Counted from the first letter of the stretch, positions 35,772 to 45,068 are shown. The stretch: 64,000 nucleotides of DNA from Bdellovibrionaceae bacterium UBA1609 (GCA_002321895.1 DCMZ01000017.1:248001-312000); one strand, 5' to 3'. Program-made: numbers and translations. Notes: a model not told the origin generated them from the letters alone.

Positions 35772-37032
35772 ACCTAAACTTACCCCGCCATCCCACAAGC
35801 TCAAGATCATCGTGGTTTATAAATTTAATAGCTAGCTGGCTAGGGAAATAGTTTTTAATTTTTTCAGAAATTGCTTCTTTATTGGCCCCAAACTCGGTGA
35901 CCAATCTTAATTCATAATGATCCGAATTCTTTTTAATTTGAAATTCTTTAACGCCTCTTACTCTATGATCAAGTACATCCTGAATGTAATGTGTAAGATA
36001 CACTTTTCCATCGATCTCAAGTCGGTCGTGAATTCGTCCTAACATATTTTGAAAATAATAACCTTCGGGGCCCTCAATGAGCTCTGCCATATCACCAGTC
36101 TTATACCGTATTAAAGGCATTAGCTTATTGAAGAGTCCCGTCAATGTTATCTCTCCATCAACAATCTCTGGATAAACGATACTATCAAAAACATTTAATC
36201 GAGAATCCTCATTGGATTCATAGGCCACAACACCAAACTCGGCGAGACCATAGCGATCAATGACTTTGCAATCAAATGTCTCTTGTATCTTGGCCCGCTT
36301 ACGAGCATCTAGTAACTCTCCACTGGACTCGAAAACTTGAAATAGAGGATCCTTTACTGGCCCTCCCATAGCTTCAGCTATTGCGTACATCGTGGATGGG
36401 TGACAATGAACAAGAGTGGGCCGATCCTCCCTAATGATGCGAATCATATCCTGTATATTTTCATTTTCAAAATCTTTATAGAATACATTCTTACGGTTTA
36501 AACTAAAGTTTTTCGCAGCCTCTCGCATTTTTGCTTTCAGCGGAGGAACATCACCAAAGTCCGAAGCAAAATGCAATTCCTTATCGCCCAATTGTTTTCC
36601 AATTAAAGATCGTGCATAAAGAGTCACGGCAGAAGCCCAATCAGCTGCTTCTTGATTATAATCAATTACAACCTTTTTACCTGTAGAACCACCCGTCTTA
36701 CATCCAATTCTTTTTTCTTTAAGCAAAGACGTCGCTTTCATTCGGCTGCCTTGCTCTAATATAATATCTTTTGTGAGAGGTGGAATTTCTTCAATAAATT
36801 TCAAGTCTTGTTTGATTTTATCCGGATCGAAACTTATCGAAGAAAAGAGATCTTTATAATAGGGAACTTCGTTCTTAGCCCATTCCAAGTTTTCAAAAAT
36901 ACTTTGTTTTTGCCGTACCTTACGCTCTTCGAAGGAAAGGGAATGGTGCTCTGCCAGGAAATCAACCTTACGGAGTATTTCTCGATTTTCAATTCGCTCT
37001 ACTAAAGGCAAAATAATACGAGATCTGAGCAT
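35761..37032 (-). CDS. CapK/PaaK-like adenylate-forming enzyme
   Basis: A 423-residue phenylacetate-CoA ligase-like (CapK) protein of the type found in capsule loci. It shows EVPYYKDLF, CKTGGSTGKKVVIDYN (phosphate-binding loop), FESSGELLDARKRAKI, VIDRYGLAEFGVVAYES (adenine/aryl region), LIRYKTGDMAEL and LGRIHDRLEIDGKVYL. It should activate a carboxylic acid as an acyl-adenylate, possibly for amide or ester decoration of a sugar. It is the first gene of the minus-strand unit that continues into the deacetylase-like gene. Substrate unknown. Confidence 0.92.
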   Translation of the reverse strand: MLRSRIILPLVERIENREILRKVDFLAEHHSLSFEERKVRQKQSIFENLEWAKNEVPYYKDLFSSISFDPDKIKQDLKFIEEIPPLTKDIILEQGSRMKATSLLKEKRIGCKTGGSTGKKVVIDYNQEAADWASAVTLYARSLIGKQLGDKELHFASDFGDVPPLKAKMREAAKNFSLNRKNVFYKDFENENIQDMIRIIREDRPTLVHCHPSTMYAIAEAMGGPVKDPLFQVFESSGELLDARKRAKIQETFDCKVIDRYGLAEFGVVAYESNEDSRLNVFDSIVYPEIVDGEITLTGLFNKLMPLIRYKTGDMAELIEGPEGYYFQNMLGRIHDRLEIDGKVYLTHYIQDVLDHRVRGVKEFQIKKNSDHYELRLVTEFGANKEAISEKIKNYFPSQLAIKFINHDDLELVGWRGKFRYVI

Positions 37033-37069
37033 TCAACCGACTTTCTAATAATTTTAACTGCCTGAATTT

Positions 37070-37095
37070 ATTAATTTTTAGCATGAAAAATTAAT
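37070..37095. repeat. Perfect 10-bp inverted repeat
   Basis: ATTAATTTTT and AAAAATTAAT flank a six-base loop in the 155-bp divergent gap between the CapK-like and FkbM genes. No T-run on either side is typical of a terminator, so an operator is as likely. Confidence 0.6.
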
Positions 37096-37187
37096 CGGAG
37101 TCTATGAGCAGAATACAATTTTAGAGTATGTCTTCCCTCGCTTCCTTAGCAGCGAATATGAAGACCCATTGACGCATTGCATTTTTG

Positions 37188-37988
37188 ATGCCGTTTACTC
37201 TTGCTCTAACTTCACAGAAAGCTAAATCTGCAAAGCTACCCTGGGTGAAAGGATCAAAATTGTCGCAACTGAAGAACATTTTCATAAAGTGGTTTGGTCA
37301 GACAGCATTCACATCCACCAAACGCATTCTTGATGGTTTGATTTTTAGTTATAAAAAGATCATCTATTCTCAAAATGGCGAAGACTGCTTCATCGAGAAT
37401 TATTTTAAAGGTAAAAAAAATGGAACCTACATTGATGTAGGTTCTTTTCACCCAAAGCAATTCTCTAATACTTTCAAACTTTATGACTCTTATCATTGGA
37501 GTGGGATTTCTATAGATGCAAGACCCGGAAGCTCAGTTTTGTTTAATAAAATACGTCCCAGAGATTTAGCTATCGAGACTCCTATTTCTAATATTCCAAC
37601 CTCTTTGGAATATTTTTCCTGGGGGGACCACTCAGAAAATACTATGGACCCAGCTCAAGCAAATGCCTTAGAGAAAACTCTTGGTCCACCCTTAAAAGTA
37701 ATTACGATGCAAACAAGAACACTAAAGTCTATCTTAGACAGTCATTTGGAGAAAAATAAAATTATCGATCTGATGAGTGTAGATGTGGAAGGGCTAGATC
37801 TTGAAGTATTGAAATCAAATGACTGGAAATCATACCGTCCGAAACTCCTAGTGGTTGAAATTTTTACAGATAAACTTTCGTTATTAAGAACTCATCCCGT
37901 TTTTAAGTTTTTAGAAGAAAATAATTATGAAATGGTAGGGTGGTTAAATCCCTCTGTTATTTTTGAGGATCAACTTAATAGAGATTGA
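37188..37988 (+). CDS. FkbM family methyltransferase
   Basis: A 266-residue FkbM-type SAM methyltransferase. It shows YSQNGEDCFIENYF, GTYIDVGSFHPKQFSNTF (SAM motif I), GISIDARPGS, and IDLMSVDVEGLDLEVLKSND with the VDVEG motif. Such enzymes O-methylate sugars. The ATG at 37188 has no clear ribosome-binding site. A TTG at 37260 has AGGA six nt upstream and leaves a normal-length N-terminus, so it may be the true start. The 3' end overlaps the convergent flippase gene by 14 bp. It is a lone plus-strand gene. Confidence 0.9.
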   Translation: MPFTLALTSQKAKSAKLPWVKGSKLSQLKNIFIKWFGQTAFTSTKRILDGLIFSYKKIIYSQNGEDCFIENYFKGKKNGTYIDVGSFHPKQFSNTFKLYDSYHWSGISIDARPGSSVLFNKIRPRDLAIETPISNIPTSLEYFSWGDHSENTMDPAQANALEKTLGPPLKVITMQTRTLKSILDSHLEKNKIIDLMSVDVEGLDLEVLKSNDWKSYRPKLLVVEIFTDKLSLLRTHPVFKFLEENNYEMVGWLNPSVIFEDQLNRD

Positions 37989-39255
37989 TATATTTTCTTA
38001 CAGTTATCTTTACACCTATTACAAAAATGACCTTAGCGACGAGATGCCCAATTGCAGCTCCAAGCAATCCATAGATGGGAACCAAATAAACAGTAAGCCC
38101 AAAGTTTGAAAGTATTGAGATCAAATAGAGTATAAAAGTTTTTGTTTGCATACCAGACATACTGAGCAATGAGTCCGATAACCCCACAAATGAAAAAAGC
38201 ATATGGGCTATTACTAGAAGCACTAAGGTATCTGCTACTGGCAAATATTGCTCACCCATTAAATTTAAAATCACATCTTTTCCACCAATCACCATAGCCC
38301 CAACTATAATAGCTGATATGAACATGATCTTCCCGGCCTGGTTAACTAGCTGTCTAAGAGACTTTTTATCACCAGAGTGATGCAATCTCGATAGCTTGGG
38401 TGCTAATGACGTTGTCATTGCTACATATATAAATGACACCAAGTAGGCAACCTTACTTGCAACCGCGTAAAGAGCAACTCCCTTCTCTCCCTCAAAGAAT
38501 CCTATTAACAACAAATCAACTTGCTCAATGAGAAAAATTCCAGCCGTTAAACCTAAAAAAGGAAGGGAAGCTGACAACCATTTCTTTTTTTCTGACTTTT
38601 TTACTAACTCATCCGACCACTGAAAATGCGGTATAATTTTCCGACCCTGTTGAACCACAGCCACAAAGGAAACAATAGCTATCCATAAAAAAAGACTATT
38701 TGCTACAACATCAAACGCAAATACCATCCCCGCAACAACCGCTACAATGACCGTGAGGTGACGTATAACATGCGTTATCATTAATGCTGTGGCCACCTTC
38801 TCCACAACTCTTCCAAGCCCAACTTGCAAATTGGTGATTGTAAAAAGTGGAACCAATGTCGCACACAAAACCCAAGCATCTTCCCAGTCCCCTAAATACC
38901 GACATACAAAATAAATAGAAAAAGATAGGAGGATTGAGGAAATCAGTGAGAATTGATAAGAATAACGAATGAGACTCCAAGCCTTGCCAGGCTTCTTTTG
39001 GCTGGAATACTTACCAAGCAATTGTACTACTGACTGAGGCATTCCAAAACCGGCTAAAATCGCAACTATCATTACCCAGGAATTGAGATAAGTGTACTTT
39101 CCAAACTCCTCTACTTTCATATTACGAGCCATCAATAGGATTGCTGCATAAGACAAGCCCGCCGTAGCCACTTGAAGAAGGAAAGCACTACTAACCAATC
39201 GACGATTTTGTGTTCTAAGAAAAGGATCAACTTTACTTATAAGAGTAGAAATCAT
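37975..39255 (-). CDS. Wzx-like oligosaccharide flippase (MOP superfamily)
   Basis: A 426-residue protein with 12 predicted membrane helices. It matches the polysaccharide_synt family: FLLQVATAGLSYAAILLMAR, a central IFLIEQVDLLLIGFF, VALYAVASKVAYLVSFIYVA and a C-terminal YGLLGAAIGHLVAKVI. It should flip an undecaprenyl-diphosphate-linked repeat unit. Its start overlaps the stop of the sugar-phosphate transferase gene by 4 bp, which pairs initiation with translocation. The same locus also has an ABC exporter. Confidence 0.93.
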   Translation of the reverse strand: MISTLISKVDPFLRTQNRRLVSSAFLLQVATAGLSYAAILLMARNMKVEEFGKYTYLNSWVMIVAILAGFGMPQSVVQLLGKYSSQKKPGKAWSLIRYSYQFSLISSILLSFSIYFVCRYLGDWEDAWVLCATLVPLFTITNLQVGLGRVVEKVATALMITHVIRHLTVIVAVVAGMVFAFDVVANSLFLWIAIVSFVAVVQQGRKIIPHFQWSDELVKKSEKKKWLSASLPFLGLTAGIFLIEQVDLLLIGFFEGEKGVALYAVASKVAYLVSFIYVAMTTSLAPKLSRLHHSGDKKSLRQLVNQAGKIMFISAIIVGAMVIGGKDVILNLMGEQYLPVADTLVLLVIAHMLFSFVGLSDSLLSMSGMQTKTFILYLISILSNFGLTVYLVPIYGLLGAAIGHLVAKVIFVIGVKITVRKYINLY

Positions 39256-40634
39256 CTTCCTTTACCGCCCAACATAACTCGAATGGTTTTGAAGATTATT
39301 ACGATATCTAAAAGGATTGAATAATTCTTTATATAGAACAATTCATACTTTAATTTTTCAGTGGCATCTTTTTTACTCGCACCATAAGGATACATAACCT
39401 GAGCCCAACCACTCACACCAGGTTTGAGAAGGTGACGTAGTTGATAATGTGGAATTTCTTTTTCCAGCTCCTTATTAAACTCAGGCCTCTCAGGTCTTGG
39501 CCCTACAAAGCTCATATCACCTTTAATCACATTCCAAATTTGAGGCAATTCGTCCAATCTAGTTTTTCTTATAAATTTACCAACTCTTGTTACCCGATCA
39601 TCATTTTTAGAAGCCCATTGGGCTCCACCTTTTTCGGCATCTACCCGCATTGAACGAAACTTATAAATAGTGAACGCTCTATTATTTTCTCCGGTTCGGA
39701 CTTGTTTATATATTGCGGGACCTGGTGAGTCCAATTTCACCAAAATGAAGGTCAAAAGCATAAAAGGAGAAGCCATCACCATTAACAAACAGCCACTTAA
39801 AAAATCACTCACTCTTTTAAATCGCAAACCCATTGGGTTTTGAAAGAGCTGAAATCCCTCAGAAAAAACAAACCACGACTTTTGCAGAAAATAGACGGGC
39901 ACTTTTTGCCATTTTAACTCATAGTAATCAGTCAAATTCATTGGCCTCATACCATTAAATCTAAGCTGCATTAATGCTGAAGAGTATACGGATAAGTCTT
40001 CTTGAGATAGAGCAACTATGACTCCAAACCAATTCCTATCAACAACTTCATTCAATCGATCAAATCCACCTATGTGTTTAAAGTGATCACTTTCCTTAAC
40101 TGTAAAATGAGTCGAAGGCGATAAAAAGTCATACCTCTCCCCATTGTGATTCTCCAACACATCCTCCATGAAATCAGCAATGTACTCTGTAGACATCAAT
40201 ACTAACCATTTTTGCCCAAGAGACCGCTTCAAAAGAAACCTAAGAAGTGAGAGACGGATGATAGCTGCATACAAAAAATAGGCCGCTAAAGATCCTAGCA
40301 AAACCCCTCGCCCAAACTGGCCTGTGATATTTGTCCTCGAGATGAATATCACTACCGTGATAAAAAGGAGAAATGTAAGAACCGCCGCAAAGGTCCTTAC
40401 AATTATTTTATAACCAAAATCTCGGGTTTGAATTTGATAGGCCCCGTACAGATAAAACATTCCCACAATTAGAAAAGTCATCACGGACAAATACAAAAAG
40501 AAAGGATCCGTTGCATCCGGCCATTCCCCAATACGCAACCAATAAACCAAACAAAAAATCCCAATAAATCCTAGGATGTCATTGATTAGCAAAATACGTT
40601 TAAAAAATTGGAGACTAATATAGGCCTGCTTCAT
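39252..40634 (-). CDS. Undecaprenyl-phosphate sugar-1-phosphate transferase (WcaJ/PssY-type)
   Basis: A 460-residue polyprenyl-phosphate hexose-1-phosphate transferase that starts glycan assembly on undecaprenyl phosphate. It has four N-terminal membrane helices, a central soluble region, and the catalytic bacterial sugar transferase domain: DFLSGCLLMVMASPFMLL, DSPGPAIYKQVRTGENN, YKFRSMRVDAE, RKTRLDELPQIWNVIKGD with the catalytic Asp-Glu pair, MSFVGPRPERPEF and LLKPGVSGWAQV. The open frame reaches ATG 40703, but those 23 residues have no hydrophobic or family character, so I start at ATG 40634. It is probably specific for a hexose-1-phosphate; GalE may supply it. Confidence 0.94.
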   Translation of the reverse strand: MKQAYISLQFFKRILLINDILGFIGIFCLVYWLRIGEWPDATDPFFLYLSVMTFLIVGMFYLYGAYQIQTRDFGYKIIVRTFAAVLTFLLFITVVIFISRTNITGQFGRGVLLGSLAAYFLYAAIIRLSLLRFLLKRSLGQKWLVLMSTEYIADFMEDVLENHNGERYDFLSPSTHFTVKESDHFKHIGGFDRLNEVVDRNWFGVIVALSQEDLSVYSSALMQLRFNGMRPMNLTDYYELKWQKVPVYFLQKSWFVFSEGFQLFQNPMGLRFKRVSDFLSGCLLMVMASPFMLLTFILVKLDSPGPAIYKQVRTGENNRAFTIYKFRSMRVDAEKGGAQWASKNDDRVTRVGKFIRKTRLDELPQIWNVIKGDMSFVGPRPERPEFNKELEKEIPHYQLRHLLKPGVSGWAQVMYPYGASKKDATEKLKYELFYIKNYSILLDIVIIFKTIRVMLGGKGR

Positions 40635-40759
40635 GTCCGCCCAGCATACACAATGAGCTAACCATTTAGACCCGGAAATTACCCAAATGCCGCCTGGCGA
40701 CATGATTGTTTTTAAGGAAGGGTGGTCAAGATCTCAGTGAATCGATATGATCCTCCATC

Positions 40760-41785
40760 ATGTCATACGAGAGAAAGAACAGGAAAGTAGTTGTCACTGG
40801 AGGGGCTGGGTATATCGGCTCTCATATTGTAGAAGAACTATTGAGTAGCAATTACACCCCAATAGTTCTTGATAATTTCTATTCTGGTAACAAATGGGCT
40901 ATTCCAGAAGGGGTTGAGGTCATAGAAGGCAGCTGTGGTGACCCGATACTTTTAGAAAAAATTTTCAATGAAACCCAAGCAGAGACTGTTTTTCACATCG
41001 CAGGGCACATCGATGCACAAGAGTCCGTTGTTAACCCTTTAAAGTATTACAATAATAATACTAAAAACAGTCTGACTCTTATCCAGTCGTGTATAGAGCA
41101 CAACGTGAAGAATTTTATCTTCAGCTCAACTGCGGCCATTTATGGATCAACAACTGAACCTATAGTTAAGGAAAATGACGAACACTATCCAATAAACCCT
41201 TATGGCCGTAGTAAGAAAATGGTTGAAGAGTTTCTTGAGGATCTCTGTACGGCATCTAGTTCTTCCGAGAAGTCCACTCATTTAAACTTTGTCGCTTTAA
41301 GGTATTTTAATGTGGCTGGAGCTAGCCCTTCAGGACGAATTGGCCAAGCCACACCAGGCGTTAAAAGCCTTATTAAAGTTGTCGCTGAAGTTCATACTGG
41401 GAAAAGAGATCGACTTAGTATTTATGGAACAGACTATCCCACTAAAGACGGCACTGGAGTTAGAGACTTTATACACGTCAGCGATCTCTCACAGGCCCAT
41501 ATCGAAAGCCTGGCCTATTTAGAAAGAGGCGGGAAATCTGATGTTTTTAACTGTGGTTATGGTTCTGGGTTTTCAGTTTTAGACGTAGTTAATACTTACG
41601 AAAAAATCACCGGAAACAAACTGAAGATTGAAAAACTACCTCGACGCCCAGCTGACCCTGTGTCGGTTATTGCAGATAACACAAAAATTACCCAACATAT
41701 GAATTGGTCGTACAAATACAATGATCTTGAACAAATATTGAAATCAGCTTTAACATGGGAAGAGCAAATGTCTAAAATTCAATGA
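40760..41785 (+). CDS. galE: UDP-glucose 4-epimerase
   Basis: A 341-residue extended SDR: VVVTGGAGYIGSHIVEELL (NAD loop), LDNFYSGNKWA, AGHIDAQESVVNPLKYY, FSSTAAIYG with the catalytic Thr/Ser, and PYGRSKKMVEEFL with YxxxK, then the ending RRPADPVSVIADN. It interconverts UDP-Glc and UDP-Gal, possibly also the GlcNAc forms. It is a single plus-strand gene between the sugar transferase and the colitose genes, and its last 7 bp overlap the convergent colD gene. Confidence 0.94.
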   Translation: MSYERKNRKVVVTGGAGYIGSHIVEELLSSNYTPIVLDNFYSGNKWAIPEGVEVIEGSCGDPILLEKIFNETQAETVFHIAGHIDAQESVVNPLKYYNNNTKNSLTLIQSCIEHNVKNFIFSSTAAIYGSTTEPIVKENDEHYPINPYGRSKKMVEEFLEDLCTASSSSEKSTHLNFVALRYFNVAGASPSGRIGQATPGVKSLIKVVAEVHTGKRDRLSIYGTDYPTKDGTGVRDFIHVSDLSQAHIESLAYLERGGKSDVFNCGYGSGFSVLDVVNTYEKITGNKLKIEKLPRRPADPVSVIADNTKITQHMNWSYKYNDLEQILKSALTWEEQMSKIQ

Positions 41786-42957
41786 ACTTTAGATAAAATG
41801 TTTCTTAAATGTTCTATTTGTGAAGATAAATCATAGTGATGATTCCCTACAAACAGCCCCTGTTGATCTACAAAATCGGCATTATTTAATTCATTGTGAA
41901 TGGAATAATTGAAGTAATTAATTACAGGATTTTTTGCAAAATTTCCCGCAACAATAGGTCTACAGTCAATTTCATTTTCAGAAAATAGATTAACAATATC
42001 TGATCTTTGCATTTTCAAATCAGAATCAAATAACATTGAAAATCCAAACCAACTACTCTCCCCGACCTCACGTTGTATTTTTATAAACTCAAAATCACTC
42101 ATGGAGGACTGAAAAACTTCTGCGTTTTTTCTTCTCCACTTCACAAAATCTGGAAGTTTCTTCAACTGAACAGAACCTAGCGCTCCAAACATTTCAATGG
42201 GCCGCACATTATAACCCGGAAGAACAAACTTAAAAGACTCAGTAAATGGATCATCGCTTTTAACTCCCGTCACTTTATTGGTCTTAGGGAGATTCCTTGT
42301 CCACCCATGGGCTCTCAATGAGAGGAGAATATGATAAAGTTCCTCATCATCTGTGACTATCATCCCACCTTCCATAGTCGAGATATGATGGCTAAAGAAA
42401 CTACTAAATGTACCTAATAAACCGAAAGTCCCCGCTTGTTTTCCAGAAAAAGTGGCACCTAAAGATTCGCAATTATCTTCTAAAAGAAGGATATTTCGGG
42501 AGGCAATAATTTTTGAAATCGCTTCATAGTCATTACTATTACCTAAAAGGTTTACGGCGAAAATTGCCTTTGTTTGAGGAGTAATCGCCTCTTCAAGACA
42601 TTTTAAATCTATATTTAGAGTTTCTTTGTCAACATCAACAAACTTGAGCTTTAAACCATATTGATGAAGCGGATAATAAGTCGTAGACCAAGAAACCGCT
42701 GGAACAATCACCTCATCTCCCGCCTTTAACTTGGGCTCCTTACAAAAAAACAAGGAAGCGACTGCCAACAAGTTTGCCGACGAACCTGAATTTACCATTA
42801 CGCAATATTTTGAGCCGGTAAAAGAAGCAAATTCAGCTTCAAAAGTTTCAACGAAAGAACCCATACTATAACGATCCGTTGCAATGACAGATTGTATGGC
42901 ATCAATTTCCGCACTATCCCATGTGCTTTCAGCAAGAGGATATTTTATTGTATTCAT
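41779..42957 (-). CDS. colD: GDP-4-keto-6-deoxy-D-mannose 3-dehydratase
   Basis: A 392-residue PLP enzyme of the aminotransferase fold that I recognise as ColD-like from end to end (YPLAESTWD, VIVPAVSWSTTYYPLHQYG, LLEDNCESLGATF, AHGWTRNLPKTNKVTGVKS, VLPGYNVRPIEM). The decisive feature is SSFFSHHISTMEGG: the Schiff-base lysine of aminotransferases is replaced by a histidine, H190, equivalent to His188 of ColD. It removes the 3-hydroxyl of GDP-4-keto-6-deoxymannose on the route to GDP-L-colitose. It starts 1 bp from the stop of the fcl-like gene, with gmd just upstream. Confidence 0.95.
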   Translation of the reverse strand: MNTIKYPLAESTWDSAEIDAIQSVIATDRYSMGSFVETFEAEFASFTGSKYCVMVNSGSSANLLAVASLFFCKEPKLKAGDEVIVPAVSWSTTYYPLHQYGLKLKFVDVDKETLNIDLKCLEEAITPQTKAIFAVNLLGNSNDYEAISKIIASRNILLLEDNCESLGATFSGKQAGTFGLLGTFSSFFSHHISTMEGGMIVTDDEELYHILLSLRAHGWTRNLPKTNKVTGVKSDDPFTESFKFVLPGYNVRPIEMFGALGSVQLKKLPDFVKWRRKNAEVFQSSMSDFEFIKIQREVGESSWFGFSMLFDSDLKMQRSDIVNLFSENEIDCRPIVAGNFAKNPVINYFNYSIHNELNNADFVDQQGLFVGNHHYDLSSQIEHLRNILSKVH

Positions 42958-43877
42958 TAATTTACCTCATTTATGAAATATTCATATGTCTTCTGAAGAC
43001 CCTCTTCTAGGGAGGTCTGGGCCTTTAGCCCCAACTGATGCATTTTTTCTACACTAACCAGCTTTCTTTTCATTCCAGATGGCTTTGAAAGGTCGTGCGT
43101 AAAGCTTCCTTCAAAACCTACGACTCTACCCGCAATAGAATAGTAGTCGTTTATAGAATGATCTTTGCCGATACCTACATTCAACAAATCAGGTAACCGA
43201 TCAATCATCTGTGCAGACTCCCAAATGATATGAGCCAAATCTGTAGCAAACATAAACTCTCTTCGAGCTGTGCCATCCCCCCATATCTCCACTGTATTTT
43301 TACCCTCGGACTTTGCATCAACTACTTTTTTAATAATCGCAGGAACGAGATGAGAATTCTTGGGATCAAACTTATCGTATAGACCAAAAAGATTACACGG
43401 AATGAGGGTTTTGTATTGGTAGCCGGAGTCCTTCTCTCGAATATAACTACAGAGTCTTGCTACGACGATTTTAGCCAGTGCATAACCTTCGTTTGTCGGC
43501 TCCAGCATCCCAGAGAGAACCATATCCTCACTAAGCTCTCCTGAATGATCTTTTGGATACATACAAGAGCTTCCCAAGTTTATTAACTTTTTCACTCCCG
43601 CATTTCGAGCGGCCAAAACCAAATTCTTGCCCATCTCCAAGTTTTCACAGAGAAAACCAACTGGGTCGGCAATATTTGCTTGAATGCCGCCCACCTTACC
43701 GGCAGCGTGCACAACAAGATCGGGCGCATGCTCAACTAGATACCTTTCAATAGCAACTTGATCCATCAACTCCAGTTCGGAATGAGATGGAGCTAACACA
43801 TTGATCTGTAATTTGGACAAGTAATCCTGAAGGTTTCTTCCAACAAGCCCGCTACCCCCAGTGATCAATACTTTCAT
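42957..43877 (-). CDS. fcl: GDP-L-colitose / GDP-L-fucose synthase (ColC/Fcl family)
   Basis: A 306-residue SDR epimerase-reductase: VLITGGSGLVGRNL, HAAGKVGGIQANIADP, INLGSSCMYPKDHSG, YALAKIVVARLC (YxxxK), IPCNLFGLYDKFDPKNSHLVPA and WGDGTARREFMFATDLA. The GDP-fucose synthase catalytic residues (Ser, Tyr, Lys, and Cys/His in the NLFG-DKFD and NSH regions) are all present. Because colD follows directly, the substrate is more likely the 3-deoxy intermediate, giving GDP-L-colitose. It overlaps gmd by one base and colD by one base. Confidence 0.92.
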   Translation of the reverse strand: MKVLITGGSGLVGRNLQDYLSKLQINVLAPSHSELELMDQVAIERYLVEHAPDLVVHAAGKVGGIQANIADPVGFLCENLEMGKNLVLAARNAGVKKLINLGSSCMYPKDHSGELSEDMVLSGMLEPTNEGYALAKIVVARLCSYIREKDSGYQYKTLIPCNLFGLYDKFDPKNSHLVPAIIKKVVDAKSEGKNTVEIWGDGTARREFMFATDLAHIIWESAQMIDRLPDLLNVGIGKDHSINDYYSIAGRVVGFEGSFTHDLSKPSGMKRKLVSVEKMHQLGLKAQTSLEEGLQKTYEYFINEVN

Positions 43878-44899
43878 TATAGCTCAGCCATTGGTCGTTC
43901 AATTTGATCCAAAGCTAGACCCTCTAAAGCCAAATCTTCTTCAACCATTATACGAATCAATTCATCAAAACTCGTTTTGGGTTCCCAACCCAGCTTTTCC
44001 TTAGCTTTGGAAGGGTCCCCAATTAAAAGGTCCACTTCTGCTGGCCTATAATATCGTGGATCTATCTCTACAAATTCTTCCCAATTGCGCCCTACCAATC
44101 CAAATGCACGATCTAACAATTCCTTGATCGACCACGTCTTTCCGGTAGCAATAACATAATCATCGGGTTCATCCTGCTGCAACATCATCCACATAGCTTC
44201 GACGTAATCCTTGGCATATCCCCAGTCTCTTTTAGCATCCAAATTCCCTAAATAGAGCTTATCAGCCTTCCCGGCCACAATACGTGCCACTCCCCGAGTG
44301 ATTTTACGAGTAACAAAAGTCTCACCTCGACGAGGGCTTTCATGGTTAAAAAGTATTCCGCTCGACCCGTGCAATCCATAGCTCTCACGGTAGTTTATCG
44401 TCTGCCAATGGGCATAAAGCTTAGCGCAAGCGTAAGGACTTCGAGGATAAAAAGGAGTTGTCTCTTTCTGTGGAACCTCTTGAACTTTCCCAAACATTTC
44501 GGAACTTGACGCCTGATAATATCTGATATCTTTGATCAACCCTGTGTTTCGAATTGCCTCCAGAAGGCGAGTCGCTCCCAGACCAACGCTATCTACAGTA
44601 TTTATTGGAATATCAAATGAAACACGCACATGACTCTGGGCCCCCAAGTTATAGACTTCGTTTGGAGAAATGGTCGTTAATAATCTTTCCAAGTTAGAGG
44701 CATCAGAGAGATCACCATAGTGTAAATGTAACTGCCGATCCTGATCGTGAACCTCATCAAAAATATGTGACAATCGACCTGTATTAAAACTTGAGGAACG
44801 TCGGATGATTCCATGGACCTCATATCCTTTTTCCAATAGCAATTCAGCTAAATAGGACCCGTCTTGACCAGTAATTCCAGTAATCAATGCTTTTTTCAT
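43877..44899 (-). CDS. gmd: GDP-mannose 4,6-dehydratase
   Basis: A 340-residue enzyme that makes GDP-4-keto-6-deoxy-D-mannose, the first committed step toward fucose, colitose and related sugars. It is clear from ALITGITGQDGSYLAELLLE, IIRRSSSFNTGRLSHI, LHYGDLSDASNLERLL, YNLGAQSHVRVSFD, YQASSSEMFGKVQEVPQ, SPYACAKLYAHW (YxxxK) and the RRGETFVTRKIT segment. It heads the gmd-fcl-colD unit, divergent from the arabinose genes across 169 bp. GDP-mannose comes from ManC at the start of the window. Confidence 0.97.
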   Translation of the reverse strand: MKKALITGITGQDGSYLAELLLEKGYEVHGIIRRSSSFNTGRLSHIFDEVHDQDRQLHLHYGDLSDASNLERLLTTISPNEVYNLGAQSHVRVSFDIPINTVDSVGLGATRLLEAIRNTGLIKDIRYYQASSSEMFGKVQEVPQKETTPFYPRSPYACAKLYAHWQTINYRESYGLHGSSGILFNHESPRRGETFVTRKITRGVARIVAGKADKLYLGNLDAKRDWGYAKDYVEAMWMMLQQDEPDDYVIATGKTWSIKELLDRAFGLVGRNWEEFVEIDPRYYRPAEVDLLIGDPSKAKEKLGWEPKTSFDELIRIMVEEDLALEGLALDQIERPMAEL

Positions 44900-45032
44900 T
44901 CAATTCTTTCTGCAAAATAGAAGGCGATCGTAGAAGAAACTCCTCAATTTGTCTATTCCAACGAATGATATTAAGCCCCTTAAAAACGCAACGCCGATGC
45001 AAAGCATCAATTCTTCTTGGCCATTTGAGCAA

Positions 45033-45060
45033 CTGACAGAACAGCCCTTTCCAATATAGT
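45033..45060 (+). promoter_or_regulatory. Possible promoter immediately before the DprE1-like gene
   Basis: CTGACA (45033-45038) and TATAGT (45055-45060) each match consensus at five of six positions with a 16-nt spacer. The -10 box ends 8 nt before the ATG at 45069, so the transcript could be leaderless. Confidence 0.4.
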
Positions 45061-45068
45061 TTAAAGGA

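Noticed and set aside
41779..42957. GDP-perosamine synthase (aminotransferase) reading of colD
   Set aside because: The required Schiff-base lysine is a histidine, which marks the dehydratase.
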